64,000 bases of DNA from Diphasiastrum complanatum (taxonomy: Eukaryota; Streptophyta; Lycopodiopsida; Lycopodiales; Lycopodiaceae). A model generated the notes under the pieces. It searched no databases. It was given only the letters and a program-made list of their open reading frames with translations, and was not told the DNA's origin. Numbering within the stretch: the first letter of the stretch is position 1; every line of letters starts with the position of its first letter. Location: assembly GCA_029204225.1 (NCBI GenBank), contig CM055095.1, forward strand, positions 45,805,446 to 45,869,445, written 5' to 3'. Of this stretch, positions 33,859 through 46,423 are shown in pieces. The translations under genes were made by a program, and so were the position numbers.

Positions 33859-34237
33859 AGAGTAATGCCTATTTTACCCCTTTTGGCTAAGCATTAGTTA
33901 AGTTGTACATAACTCATGGGGCATGTTTTAATTAAATGCATGAGACCCCCCCTTTTGTTAAGTTATGTAAATTAGTGCAAGTGGCCCACTTGGCCAAGTA
34001 GCTCACTCCTATGGTTGACACCTAGACTTTCCATGCATGTAAAGGAGGTGCTTGCCTCACAAGGGATTTGGAGGACCCACGCCCTCCTCTCTCTCTCTAG
34101 CAATTCATTTCTTCTTGAGACTTTTGAGTTTGTGAGATGCTCATGCAATTCTCCTTGTGTGTGATATTTCCATAGCCAAGTTTTCTCAAGCTTTCATAGT
34201 TGATCTAGCATCCATAGCTAGGTCTTGTAAATCTTCA
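33853..34237 (+). repeat. copia 3' LTR
   Basis: 385 bp from TGTTGAAGAG after the polypurine tract to TAAATCTTCA. It matches the 5' LTR base for base over long stretches, so the insertion is fairly recent despite the broken coding region. Confidence 0.9.
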
Positions 34238-34935
34238 CTACACAACGTGGATCCTCATACGTAACAAGGGAGCGCAAGGTGACTGGTGCATCCCTAAATC
34301 GACAATAGTATTTCCCACGAATCTCATAGTAGGCTGGGCATATGAAGATAAAGTGCTCCTTAGTCTCCATAGCGCTCAGGGAACAAAGCTAGCAGATCCT
34401 ATCCTCTCGTGGAGTCCCCTGAAACCAACCAATCTCAACCTCAAGCTGGTGTGAGACACGGAACTGACCCAGTATAAATCTAAGACCATGTGATAAACTA
34501 GAACACAAGTAACGTGGTGGACGTGGGATCCCTAACACATTTCTCTCCATAAAATGGAGCTGATAAAAGTCGGGTTTCGACCCCTAGCTGACCATGCCAA
34601 GCTCAATCAAGATAAGCCCTGTAGATATATTGTCTGATGTAATCATGGGTACCTGAGGGAAGGGCACTGGTAGAGATGCAAGTGTGTCTAGGAGGCGAGA
34701 GGCCTGAGAGAACCAAGCTAACTGATACCCTGACTATGTAAGCGCTGGGATGAGATGAGAGCGGCCTGTGTATATCTCTGCTCGGAAGCCTAGAACTCAC
34801 TGACTCACTACATATACGTGATGAGCTAGAGTATGGCATCTAGGGACATGGGAACAAGATGATATGGTGCGAAACTGAGGGCTATGCCCATATCATACGT
34901 GAAAGCATAGTGATCTGAAGTCGTGAGATACTAGC
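34238..34935 (-). mobile_element. LINE (family A), copy M5, ORF2 C-terminal part
   Basis: Inverted ORF2 region with DPRC-like, knuckle and upstream connection sequences (compare 17620-18330). It is badly eroded, with many stops. It is bounded by the copia 3' LTR on one side and cut by the chromovirus 5' LTR at 34936 on the other; the LINE is not seen again beyond the chromovirus. Confidence 0.75.
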
Positions 34936-35217
34936 TGTTACGAGCACGTGACCAGTGCCGAACCCTAGAGAACACAGGAGGTCAGATACCACAGTCAGGG
35001 TCGCGTCCAGCAACGTAGACGACCAACAGGGCAAGACAGTGTGAGTAGTGTGCCCCAGCACGGTCCATAGCTATGGCAGGCCTACGTGGCCGACACTTGG
35101 CAGTATGCATGCTACCAAGCCTCACACTGGGCTAGGAGGGGCTTGCTCCATATTAGGGAGTAGGCAAGGCTGGGTGGTCAGTTAGTGTTTGCCCTACTAT
35201 GGTGTTAGGATGTATTA
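34936..35217 (+). repeat. chromovirus 5' LTR
   Basis: About 282 bp, from TGTTACGAGC to just before TGGTATCAGA. Its last bases are ATTAC rather than a clean CA, so the 3' border is approximate. Confidence 0.7.
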
Positions 35218-35575
35218 CTGGTATCAGATCCATCTCCCTCTTTGGGAGCTCAGTTTTAGCAGGGGAGAAATCCATCAGAGTGTATAGCAACTCTTGCTAA
35301 TTTTCAGAGATAGATAGAGCAAGGGTCAGCGCTGGAGAACCAGCTATCTATGGTGGAAATCTCCGTAGGATTACTTGTTTTTAAAGCAAATTTTGGATCA
35401 GATTTCTAGGACAGGTCCAGCGCTGCCAATTCGGGTTTGAACTTCGATTTTGGAGTGGAATTTTCGGATGGAGCATTTTCAGGTCAGGAAGTTTGAAGCA
35501 GACCCAGCGCTGTCAGAGTAGATGTTTTTCCTGAAGACTTACCACATGGTTTACCACCTAGCAGAGAGGTAGATC

Positions 35576-36463
35576 ATGGTTTACCACATGGTTTACCACC
35601 TACCAGGTACAGCACCTGTTTCTAAACCTCCGTATCGGGTCAGCCGAACAGAGGATGAAGAAATAACTAGGCAATTAACAGATTATCTTGGGAAAGGCCA
35701 AATTCAGACCAGTAGTTCACCATGGGCTTCACCAGTCCTTTTGGTGAACAAAAAAGAGCGGTCTATGTGTCTTCGCGTAGATTACAGAGCCCTCAATAAA
35801 GTCACAATTAAGAATAAGTATCCTATGACTCAGGCAGATGAGTTGTTTGATCAACTCGACGGGGCTAAGTTTTTCAGTAAAATTGACCTCAGATCGGGAT
35901 ATCATCAAGTCCGTATAAAAACGGAAGATGTCCCGAAAACAACTCTTAGGACTCGTCATGGTCATTATGAGTTTAAGGTGATGCCATTTGGGCTCACAAA
36001 TGCTCCAGCTACCTTTATGACCTTGATGAACAGTGTCCTCAGACCATACTTAGGTAAGTTTGTAGTCGTATTCTTAGATGACGTCCTCATCTACAGTAAA
36101 ACGAGGAAGGAGCATCTTAAACACCTCATAAAGGTGTTTCAACTGCTCAAAAAGCATAAGATTTATGCTAAAAAACCTAAGTGTGAATTCTTCGTTGAAG
36201 AAGTAGCTTATTTGGGTCACATTATTTCGGTAGATGGGATTAAGATGGACCCTAATAAGGTCAAAGCCATACTCAGTTGGCTGAGACCTCAGAATCTTTT
36301 AGAGCTTCAGATCTTTCTTGGTTTGGCGGGATATTATAGACAATTTGTCAAGGAATATGCTCAGATAGCAGTTCCCATGACAAATCTTCTTAAGGGAAAG
36401 GGAAACGAGTTCATTTGGCAGTCCGCACAGCAGGAGAGCTTTGATGCTCCTGAAACAGCCTAG
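35576..36463 (+). pseudogene. gypsy reverse transcriptase
   Basis: Conserved RT blocks: [74 protein letters not shown], the active site [25 protein letters not shown] and [12 protein letters not shown]. The RT itself looks intact over 280 codons. The upstream repeat of GGTTTACCACATGG (35540-35600) is a small duplication at the left deletion junction. Confidence 0.92.
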
Positions 36464-36914
36464 CTACAGCACCAGTTTTAAAGTCGTCGACCCCAATCAG
36501 CCATTTGTGGTCGAAACAGATGCTAGCGACTTTGCAGTAGGTGCTGTACTAACTCAGAGTGGACAACCAGTTGCGTTCGAGAGTAAAAAACTCGAGCCAG
36601 CACAGACTAGGTACAGTGCCTATGAAAAGAAACTCTTTTCTATAGTTCATGCCCTTAAGACTTGGAGGCATTATTTGTATGGTGCCAACTTTGAGGTCCT
36701 AACAAACCATGAAAGTCTCAAATACCTTTGCAATCAGCCTGAGCTCAAAGGTCGGAAAGCTCGTTAGACTGAGTTAATGCAAGAGTTTGATATGTCTATC
36801 AGAATATCTGGTCAAGTGGAATGATCAGCCTGTTGAGAATGCCACTTGGGAAAGAGGCAGTGTCCTTCGCAAGATTTTTCCAGACTTTGTCTTAGAGGAC
36901 CAAGACGGTTCTTA
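36441..36914 (+). pseudogene. gypsy RNase H fused by deletion to chromodomain
   Basis: RNase H (VETDASDFAVGAVL, YEKKLFSIVHALKTWRHYLYG, KGRKAR) ends in TAG at 36765-36767. After QEFDMSI the sequence jumps near 36798 to EYLVKWNDQPVENATWE, a chromodomain signature, and a stop (DQDGS) at about 36914 just before the polypurine tract. The whole integrase catalytic region is therefore deleted. The chromodomain (chromatin reader that directs integration) identifies the lineage. Confidence 0.85.
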
Positions 36915-36926
36915 AGGGGGAGGGAG

Positions 36927-37048
36927 TGTTACGAGCACGTGACCAGTGCCGAACCCTAGAGAACATAGGAGGTCAGATACCACAATCAGGGTCGCGTCCA
37001 GCGTACACGACCAACAGGGCAAGACAGTGTGAGTAGTGTGCCCCAACA
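36927..37048 (+). repeat. chromovirus 3' LTR, truncated
   Basis: Matches the first 120 bases of the 5' LTR with a few substitutions and a 2-3 base gap, then diverges at GTGTGCCCCAACACA. Confidence 0.8.
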
Positions 37049-37196
37049 CAGCCTAGGGACCCTGTCAGCAGGATAGGGCCCCACATTGGGCCCCACATTG
37101 TGAGGGCGAGGAAACGCAGCGGATTGGAATTAACTTCACAGCAGAACCGTTGGCCATGGTCCGGGAAAGGGTCTCTCGTCGTCGGGCCAGCCAATA
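37049..37196 (+). other. unassigned GC-rich spacer
   Basis: Contains a direct repeat of GGGCCCCACATTG (37074-37101). No gene seen. Confidence 0.4.
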
Positions 37197-38667
37197 GGTC
37201 TTTTGGTTCCCTGTATTGAATGGCACAGTTCTGATGACCATCCACTCTTCTGGTGACTATTCACTCCCTGTAGTGAATGGCACGGTTCTGATGACCATTC
37301 ACCACTGTTAGCAGCAGTTTTGTTGCAGTTGTTTTCATCAGGCTACGGAATCGAGGACGCACACCACACAAGCACCTCAAAACGCGCTAAAATGTTGGCC
37401 TTTTGTTTGGTTTAGGGTTTAGGGTTTGGGGAACAAACAACCAGAAGGAGGATATCAAAGATATTGTTGAGCAAGATTCTGATGATGATGAGGAGTACAA
37501 GCCTTTAGCTAGCCAGGAAGAAAGTTCGAGCTCTGCCATAAGTCTGAAGTGTGACAGAAGTATTGAAGTTGCTTGGTATATGACAGGGATGGTGTGAGTG
37601 AAAGTCAGTTAAAGCATGTTTTGCAATAAGAACACAGTTTGAAAGGAAGTTTTATGGGCTTCAATACCCATTTCCTAAACTCAGACACCCAAAGGAAGCA
37701 GCATATATTAGGCAATGATCAATACCCTTTCATCTGGATATTTGGCCAAGAAGCTATGCAAGAAAGCAATGGTCAAAAACGTCCTTCCAGTGCATGAAGA
37801 TGATAGGAGTAGTTCTGACGCCAGTATGTGTTCCCGAATCTTGCCACTTCCTCAATTGCTCCGTCTTCTACTACACGTGAAACGTTTTTGGTGAGCCTCC
37901 AGAGACAGCACCCACTAGTTTCTGATCCACTGATCAAAAACCAGCTGGTGTTTTCTCTGAAGGCTCACCAAAAAACGTTTGACGTGGAGTCAAAAACGGA
38001 GCAATTAATGGCGTGATAAAATCCGGGAGTACGTAAAGGCGACACAACCACTCCTTTCGTCTGCATGCCCTGGAAGGACCTTTTTGGCCATTGCTTTCTT
38101 GCAAGGCTTCCTGGCCAAATATCCAGATGAAAGGGTAGTGAACATTGCCTGATATATACTGCTTCAATGGGTGTCTGAGTTCAGGAAATGGGCAGTGAAG
38201 CCAAAACCTAAATCATAAAACAGTATAAAGCCAACCAAACTGCCTTTCAAACTCTGTACTGATTGCAAAACTTGCTCTAATTGACTTTCATTTACACCAT
38301 CCCTGTCGGTAGCCAAGCAGCTTCAATACGTTTGTCGCACTCTGAAGTTATGGAAGAGATTGAACTTTCTTCCTGGCTAGCTGAAAGCTTGTACTCTTCA
38401 TCATCATCAGAATCTTGCTCAGCAATATCTTTGATGTCGGCCTTTTCGCCGTTTGTTTGCTAACCCTTGGCACTAAACCATACGATAGGTCCACACTTTT
38501 GCGCGTTTCGCTGGGCTTGTGTCGTGTGCGTCCTCAATTCCATAGCCTGATGAAAAAAACTGTAACAAAACTGTTGTTCACAATTTCAAACTCCAGAAGT
38601 GAATGGACACCAGAAGAGTGAATGGTCAGCAGAACTATGTCATTCACTACAAGGAACCACAAGACTG
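37197..38667. repeat. long imperfect inverted repeat (about 0.73 kb arms)
   Basis: The left arm (about 37197-37930) pairs with the reverse complement of the right arm (about 37940-38667). Matching landmarks from outside inwards are GTCTT(T/G)TGGTTCC, CACTCTTCTGGTG, TTTTCATCAGGCTA, GAGGACGCACAC, ATATTTGGCCAAGAAGC and GGTGAGCCT(C/T)CAGAGA. Identity looks near 75-85 percent with several gaps. Each arm encodes scraps of the same acidic peptide (EDIKDIVEQDSDDDEEYKPLAS in the left arm, plus strand) but no open gene. The ends resemble PIF/Harbinger-type terminal repeats (GGTCTTKTGGTTCC), though no clean target duplication is visible. Confidence 0.8.
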
Positions 38668-39065
38668 ATCATCCCATTTTGTTTTGCTGCAGCAGTGACA
38701 GAATTATGTCGATACGTATCAAATGAACTTGGCAAAGTTAGTGAGTCAGCAGACCATGACAACCCACAACAGCTTGTGTTAGATGACTCACAATCTCTTG
38801 AGACACTACCTCATTAGAATATTGGTGTAGGCAAATGTAGAAGTGAACGAAGACATCTCCTGTGATACATGTTGTGACATCGACACTTTTCATGGAACCT
38901 GATAAAAGAGAACCAGATCCAAAGCTGATTTGTTCCTGAATATTTCTGCCACGGTTCACTTTTCCCAGATATAGCGTTTGCAAGAAGGTTATCCACACTC
39001 TTCTGATATACAATATCCTACTAAAAGTCCTACAAGAAGTATAGCTACCTCTATCACCGGCCTAA
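38668..39065 (+). other. no recognised gene
   Basis: Interrupted coding scraps only, for example SAVTELCRYVSNELGK on the plus strand; I do not recognise a family. Confidence 0.4.
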
Positions 39066-39325
39066 ACACTACTATGTCTTATATGATGTGATCAGTTTCC
39101 CCCCGGATAAACTTCAACAGCTTACTAATTACTTATGCAAAACTGTTTCATTCACTGCAGGGAACCACAAGACCTACACACTACTATGTCTTAAATGATG
39201 TGATCAGTTTCCCCCCGGATGAACTTCAACGGCTTACTAATTACTTATGCAAAACTGTGCCATTCACTACAGGGATCCGTTTCTTGCCGGATGAACTTCA
39301 ACGGCTTACTAATTACTTATGGCAC
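39066..39325 (+). repeat. tandem repeat, about 2.5 units of roughly 100 bp
   Basis: Units start near 39066 and 39179, with a shorter third from about 39276. Shared blocks are CACTACTATGTCTTA, GATGTGATCAGTTTCCCC, CCGGATRAACTTCAAC and GGCTTACTAATTACTTATG. Units end in a TTCACT(G/A)CAGGGA(A/T)CC block that also ends the inverted-repeat arms. Translated it gives repeated DELQRLTNYL-type peptides in one frame, so the unit may come from a coding region. Confidence 0.8.
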
Positions 39326-39971
39326 AGTACGGACACAGGGGCCCTGAAACATCTCCCAGTTTTCGGGTCCCGACCGGAAGCCCTGTTTAACGTCGAACTT
39401 CGGATGGACGTTTTGGGCCGGTCGTCCGTCCGTTCCTCGTGCTATCTGTTCCCACAAGTTCATATTGAGGCTGTCCACTGGCCGAAACAGACGGCACCTA
39501 AAACGGATCCCGATAGGAGAAACTAGGGCGTCGGACGGAAAGCTGCAAAACTAGTCCATTTCACGTGACCTAACTGCGTTTCTCTCCCGTCGAAACGCCA
39601 TTTTGACCGAACAATACCCGAATCATGCCAGGCTCGATCCGTTGGGTTCGTATCGGGATCACAAACCTGTGGACTGTATTCCTGGACCAGTAAAGCATTC
39701 TACACAAGTTCGAGTAAATGCTACACAAGTGCTGCACATACCTGTGGTGCAATGCCTGCGACACAATGAGGATGTGGGGTTGATGATGTTTATGGATGTG
39801 GTTATGATGATTATGGTTGTGGCTTGTTTTGATGGTTATGGCTATGGGGTTGTGGGTTTATGATGATTTGTTAGGGTTTAGGGTGTTATGTAAACTATGC
39901 CATTTGTTAGGGTGTCGGGTTTAGCGTGTTATGTTGAATGGTTGAACATGCTCATATTTTAACGGGGGGAT

Positions 39972-39975
<4 letters not shown>
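39326..39975 (+). other. no recognised gene
   Basis: GC-richer 39340-39600 without a known domain, then G/T-rich sequence with (GATTATGGTTATG)-like runs at 39770-39860. Single TTTAGGG motifs occur near 39875. Confidence 0.4.

Positions 39976-40057
<82 letters not shown>
39976..40057 (+). repeat. (CT)n microsatellite, LINE junction
   Basis: CT tract of about 80 bases upstream of LINE copy B2. Confidence 0.98.
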
Positions 40058-40060
<3 letters not shown>

Positions 40061-40159
40061 TCCTGCCTCGCCCCTTGCTCCCGTGGCCAAATCTGCCTCC
40101 CTTCCCTCTCATCGCGCGATCTCTCTCTCTCTCTCTCCTCCATCTGCTTACCGCCTCCT

Positions 40160-41066
40160 ATGGCACCTAAGAAAAAGGAGGGTGTTCTTACACCCCTCCC
40201 TGTTGGACACCCCCCCATCACCGGTAGTGATGGAGGAGCCGTCTTCGGTGACAGAAACTATCAACATGGCTGCCATTGACTACACTCCTTCCAAACCTAC
40301 CGAAAGTCTTTTTGCTTATGATCTTAGTTTTATCCGGCAAGAAATTCTTGGACTTAAGAAACAACTACACCTCTTTGAAGCTGAAAATAGCAAGTTAGCT
40401 AAGGATCTTTTTGGTGTCACGGAACGTGTGGAGCAGCTTGAGCAAGAAAATATATATCTTAAGCAACGAATTGCAGAAAAAAGTGCCTTGGAGGAGACTT
40501 CCAACAAGATCAATAGCTTGGAGAAACAAGTCGAGGAGACGAAAACGTGGGCAGCACTCTTCAAACCGGGTGATATGGGCAGCAAACTCTCATCACTCGC
40601 AAAACAGGTTGAAGAAACGACATCGATCCTTAAGCAAGGTAATCACTCTCAGATTTCATCTTTTCCGAAGGAAAACGATTTGGAGACAGTTTTGGGTGAA
40701 CAAGCCAGAAGAGCCAAAAAAGCCTTTAACATTAGAGTAAGAGGCATTGCCAATGGTGGAAAACCGTTGGAAGAAGCTACGGATTTGCTCATTTCCAAGT
40801 TATCTCATGTGGCTGACGGTTTTGATACTGCTTGGCGCAGTAAATTTGATGACAATGTTTTGTTTATCAAGTTCCGCTCGCTTTCACAACGCAATGCTGC
40901 CCTTCGGCTTAGGGCAAAGCTTAAAGGTACTTTCATTTATATGGATGATGACTTAACAAATACTCAATGGTTGGCAAGAAAAAAGATTATCCTTGAAGCG
41001 AAAGAGAAAGGGCAAAGGGTTGTTTTTATTGACGGGAAACCGAGATTTTTCGACCTTCCACAATAG
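40160..41066 (+). pseudogene. LINE ORF1 (copy B2), frameshifted near the start
   Basis: ATG 40160 starts MAPKKKEGVLTP, but a cytosine run is two bases shorter than in B1 (ACACCCCTCC against ACACCCCCCTCC), which ends the frame after about 40 codons. The rest of ORF1, read in the B1 frame, is intact and almost identical to B1. It ends at TAG 41064-41066, in frame with ORF2. Confidence 0.9.
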
Positions 41067-44000
41067 GAACTAGGGGCCCCCGGATATAGAAGCTACCCGA
41101 GATCCCCTACCAATTTGAGACTTCGCTTCTGGAATTGTAATGGTTTTTTATCTTCGTCATCAGCCGGAGACTTTGCTGATTTTATTAGAAAATGCGACAT
41201 TTTGTTGTTGGCTGAAACTCATGAGTCCTTATATCATCCTCTTCCAAATATACAGGAGTACTCTTGGCATTCTGCTTTTCGTCCATTTGTTAGGGGAAAA
41301 ACTTGTCGAGGATCTGGAGGAGTAGCTTGTTTATACAGAGACACCACAGTTCAGATGGTTAAACAAGATCCATACGCTCGCTATATTTGGTTACACATTA
41401 TTGGCTCACTATTGGGATTACCTCAGGACATCTATATAGCTGTATGCTATTTTGCTCCACAGACCTCAGTGTTTGCTGAGTTTGGCGGGGACCCTTTTCA
41501 GGCTCTCTCAGATGATATTGCTATCTTTTCTCAGCAGGGTTCCATTTTACTAGCAGGTGATTTCAACGCCCGCACAAGCTCTAGACAAACCGAATTTCAT
41601 GCAGCTACGGATCTTCTCAGGCTTTACCCTTTGGATATGGGGCTAGACCGGGTATCACAGGATGCAGACACTCCAGCTACATCTTTCGGGGAGCAGTTGA
41701 TCACTCTAGCAGAGACACACGCTCTTGCCATTTTGAATGGCCTCACACAGTGGCCTTCCTCATCAGCATATACATGCTATCCTCATGGTGGAGGACATAG
41801 TGTGGTCGACTACTTCATTGGATCACCTGCTTTGATCTCTCACATTTCTGATTTCTCCATCACACCCCCTACCATTTCCGATCACTCACTCTTACACATC
41901 TCACTTGGTCACATAACCTCTTCTTTGCAAATTTCTTGCTCTCTTCCCACTCATAAACGTATTCCTTTCACCCAATCTGGATTCACTAATTACACCACAA
42001 TCTTATCCCAACTACTCGCTAACTTCCTGTTCATGGCACCAATTGACCAGCAAGCCACTTTTCTCTCTACATCCCTCTTAGCTGCTGCTTCCTCATCCTT
42101 CCCCACCAAAACGACATCATCTCACAGAAGTGTTCACAACAGATGGTATGATGCAGAATGCCGCTCTCTTCACAATCATGTGACATATGCCAGGTCACAC
42201 TCCCCTGCCACACTCAAACAATGCCAGAAAGAATATCATAGAACCACCAGAACAAAGAAGATCAAGTACCTACAATCACTCTGCCAAAAAATGATCAACT
42301 CTTTAGATTCACCCTCCTCCTCTTTTTTCTGGAAACATTTCACCAGACACTCTTCAACATTGGCCCCCATAGCCATCGAATCCTGGATCGAGTATGCCAC
42401 GGAGTTATATACCACGGACTCTCCTCCTACCTCACTCTCACCGAGACCTGACCACTGCTCACTTTTCACCCCTGACATGGTTGAAAACGCCATTAAACAT
42501 GCCAAACTAAATAAAGCCACTGACTATGACTCCTTAAGTGTAGACTTCCTAAAGCCCGTAGCACATCTCATCTCCCCTTACATTGCTCATGTTTTTAACA
42601 CAGCTGTTACTTCTGGTTTTCCTACGGCTTGGTGTACTAATATCCTTCACCCCATCCTCAAGGCAGGTGATCCCATGAATGTAGGAAACTACCGCACCAT
42701 TATGATTGGCCACACTCTAGCTAAGATATATGGCTCTATACTACAGACAGTCACTGGATCTTTTGCTGAAACTGAGGGTTTACACGCTATGGGTCAAGCT
42801 GGTTTCAGACCGGGATATTCTACTTCAGACCAGATCTTCATTTTGAGATGCATTATTGAGGAGGCTCGACATCGGAAACAGAGAATTTACTGTTGCTTTG
42901 TGGATTTTCGCAAAGCTTTTGACTCTGTTCCACGACATCTTCTTTTCCAGAGACTGTCTTCACTTGGCTTTTCAGAGGATACTATTGCTGCGATCATTAC
43001 TTTATATGAGCGAGTCTTGGCACGTTTCAGAGATGGTAGTGGCTGGTCCTCACAGATACATTCTACCATTGGGGTGAAGCAGGGTTGCCCCTTATCACCC
43101 ACTCTTTTTGCACTATATATAGATGACCTCGAGCGGATTATTCGCGAGGAAGGTGGAGAGGGCTGTCCCCTAGCAGACATTATTATCCCCATTCTCTTGT
43201 ACGCTGATGATGTGGTTCTCCTCTCATCCTCTGCAGCTGGTTTACAGAGTCACCTTTCTGCTTTACATCACTTTTGCCAGCGTTGGGGATTGACGGTTAA
43301 CCTTAAGAAGACTAAGATTATGGTGTTTAACACCAACAGACAGCATATGAGAGATGTGATTTTCTATTATGACGGGCTACCGATTGAGATCGTGACCTCC
43401 TACACCTATTTGGGAGTTCTTTTCTCTGGTCCGCTACTCACTTTTCGACCAGCAGCCACCGCCAGGCTCCGCAAGGGGCATACCGCTCTTGTGCATATGG
43501 AGAGATTTTGCTCTACTTATTATGTGCAGGATCCTGCTACCAGATGCCTACTATTTTCTGCTACTGTCTCCCCAGTTGTGCTATATTCGGCTGAGACTTG
43601 GTGCCCTGATTTATCACGCGATACATGGAGAGATCTTACTCGTATCCAGATTCTCATGCTCAGTAGGATAATTCGGGCTAAGCCCTCAATACCACATGAT
43701 ATCATACTAACCGAGTTTGCTTCTCCTCCATTAGTTGTTGGTGCTATGTTTCAGATCATCACCTTTCTTCACAGGGTATCAGATCTAGATACCTCCAGAT
43801 ACATTGTTGCTGCTCTCACTTCATCTTGTACCCTTGCAGATCAGGGAGCCAAGCACTCTTGGTATCGCAGTGTCTCAGCCCTTCTTCAGACTTGGGGTTT
43901 ATCCGCACTTGATCTTCCGAATGGAACCCATGCTTATATCAGACAGCAGATTTACCGGAGCTACATACGCACTATATGGTCACATCCTGATCCAGATAGG

Positions 44001-44615
44001 GTCAAGCTACATTATTATGGCACACATCTTTTACGGCTGGACGTTTCGGGCTTGCCTATTCTTCCAGTTTATCTTACACAGACGCTATCTTTTGGTCTGA
44101 GATATCGTATAGGACAGCTTCGAGTCTCTTCTCATCAGCTTGCTATCGAGACAGGTAGATACACAGACACTCCCAGATTGCAGCGGATATGTCAGCTTTG
44201 TTCTCTTCAGGAGGTGGAAGATGAGTTTCATTTCATCTTTCGCTGCCCAGTATACTATGAGATTAGAGGACGATACCATTGTTTATACCGAGATATTCCC
44301 CTCACGTTGAGCTCCTTCCTCGAGTATCCAGATGCTAGATGTGTGGGTCTTCTTTTGAGAGAGATGTATATTTTATGAGCTTCACTTCTACCTACGCTCT
44401 CAGATATGGATTCCAGTCAGGCTCACATTACTCAGTTCTTCCAGAAGCGAGACAGAGTGGATATTTCGGTTGCGGATTTTGACGTCCCCGTCCGAAGATC
44501 GAAGACACAGAGAGTTTCGGCTCGATCCAGTGCTACTAGATCTTCATACGCCTCCCACCAGCCTACATCACGACCCACTACTACCATCACTCATTACTTT
44601 CAGCTTGCTCGTAGC
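41067..44615 (+). pseudogene. LINE ORF2 (copy B2), nonsense codon removes the tail
   Basis: All endonuclease and RT motifs match B1, and the Leu codon missing in B1 is present here (VPRHLLFQRL). A C-to-T change makes CGA into TGA at 44376-44378. The protein (1,087 residues counted from 41115) stops after the knuckle and before the PCNA-box-like QAHITQFF. The remaining 70 codons (44406-44618) stay open and near-identical to B1. The UAG context downstream of ORF1 is identical to B1. Confidence 0.92.
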
Positions 44616-44806
44616 TAGTTTCCTCCGCGGAGCAGGAGGTTAAGCTCTTGCTTTGTACCCTCACCAGCTGGTGGTCAAGCTTGGATACTTTTTCTCTTAG
44701 AGACAGAGAGATCGATATTTTAGTTTTAGTTTTACTGTCTTTTCATTGGTAAATAAGTCCTTATGCGGACAATGCTTCTCACATTTTGTACTCTCTTTTG
44801 TCTTAT

Positions 44807-46157
<1,351 letters not shown>

Positions 46158-46423
46158 GATATTGTTGATTTGTGTGCATACAGATGTGTGTGTGTGTGTT
46201 GATCTATGTGTGAGAGAGAGAGGAAGAGACAGAGAGTGTGAGGGACGGAGAGAGAGAGGATTTGTGTGTGCACGCGTGTACGAGACATGGTGTGTGTGTG
46301 AGTTTAGAATTTAGGGTTTAGGGTGCTTGGGTTTGGGGTTTAGGGTTTAGGGTGGGAGGGAGAAATGGATTTGCGTGCTTCTGTGTGTGTGTGCGTGAGA
46401 GAGAGAGAGAGAGAGAGAGAGAT
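46158..46423 (+). other. low-complexity spacer between inverted hAT copies
   Basis: GT-rich and GA-rich runs (46180-46300, 46396-46422) and a cluster of TTTAGGG-like units at 46310-46350. It probably includes the 5' leader of the plus-strand hAT. Confidence 0.5.

Larger units (their letters stand above)
28889..34237 (+). mobile_element. Ty1/copia retrotransposon, near full-length
   Basis: 5,349 bp: 5' LTR 28889-29269, primer-binding site TGGTATCAGAGC at 29270 (initiator Met tRNA), leader, gag-protease-integrase-RT-RNase H in copia order, polypurine tract and 3' LTR 33853-34237. The LTRs are nearly identical but differ in the first 20 bases and by a small indel (TTGT) near 33955. No 5-bp duplication is visible (GATCA before, CTACA after). 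It lies within LINE M5. Several stops and frameshifts show it is inactive. Confidence 0.93.
34936..37048 (+). mobile_element. Ty3/gypsy chromovirus, internally deleted
   Basis: A 5' LTR (34936 to about 35217) starts TGTTACGAGCACGTGACC. It is followed by a Met-tRNA-type primer site TGGTATCAGA at 35218. The leader leads directly to RT, then RNase H, then a chromodomain tail. A polypurine tract (AAGGGGGAGGGAG, 36914-36926) and a 3' LTR starting with the same TGTTACGAGCACGTGACC at 36927 follow. The 3' LTR matches only to about 37048. Gag, protease and nearly all of integrase are absent. LTR, primer site and polypurine tract are in the correct order, so this is one deleted element. Confidence 0.88.

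Noticed and set aside
34603-34839. Independent minus-strand gene
   Set aside because: It is eroded LINE M5 ORF2 in the region matching RGTHEYIRR..., not a separate gene.
39066-39325. CRISPR-like array
   Set aside because: Direct tandem units of about 100 bp without spacers in a plant nuclear context; not a CRISPR.
46310-46350. Chromosome end
   Set aside because: Only a few degenerate TTTAGGG units in the middle of transposon sequence.
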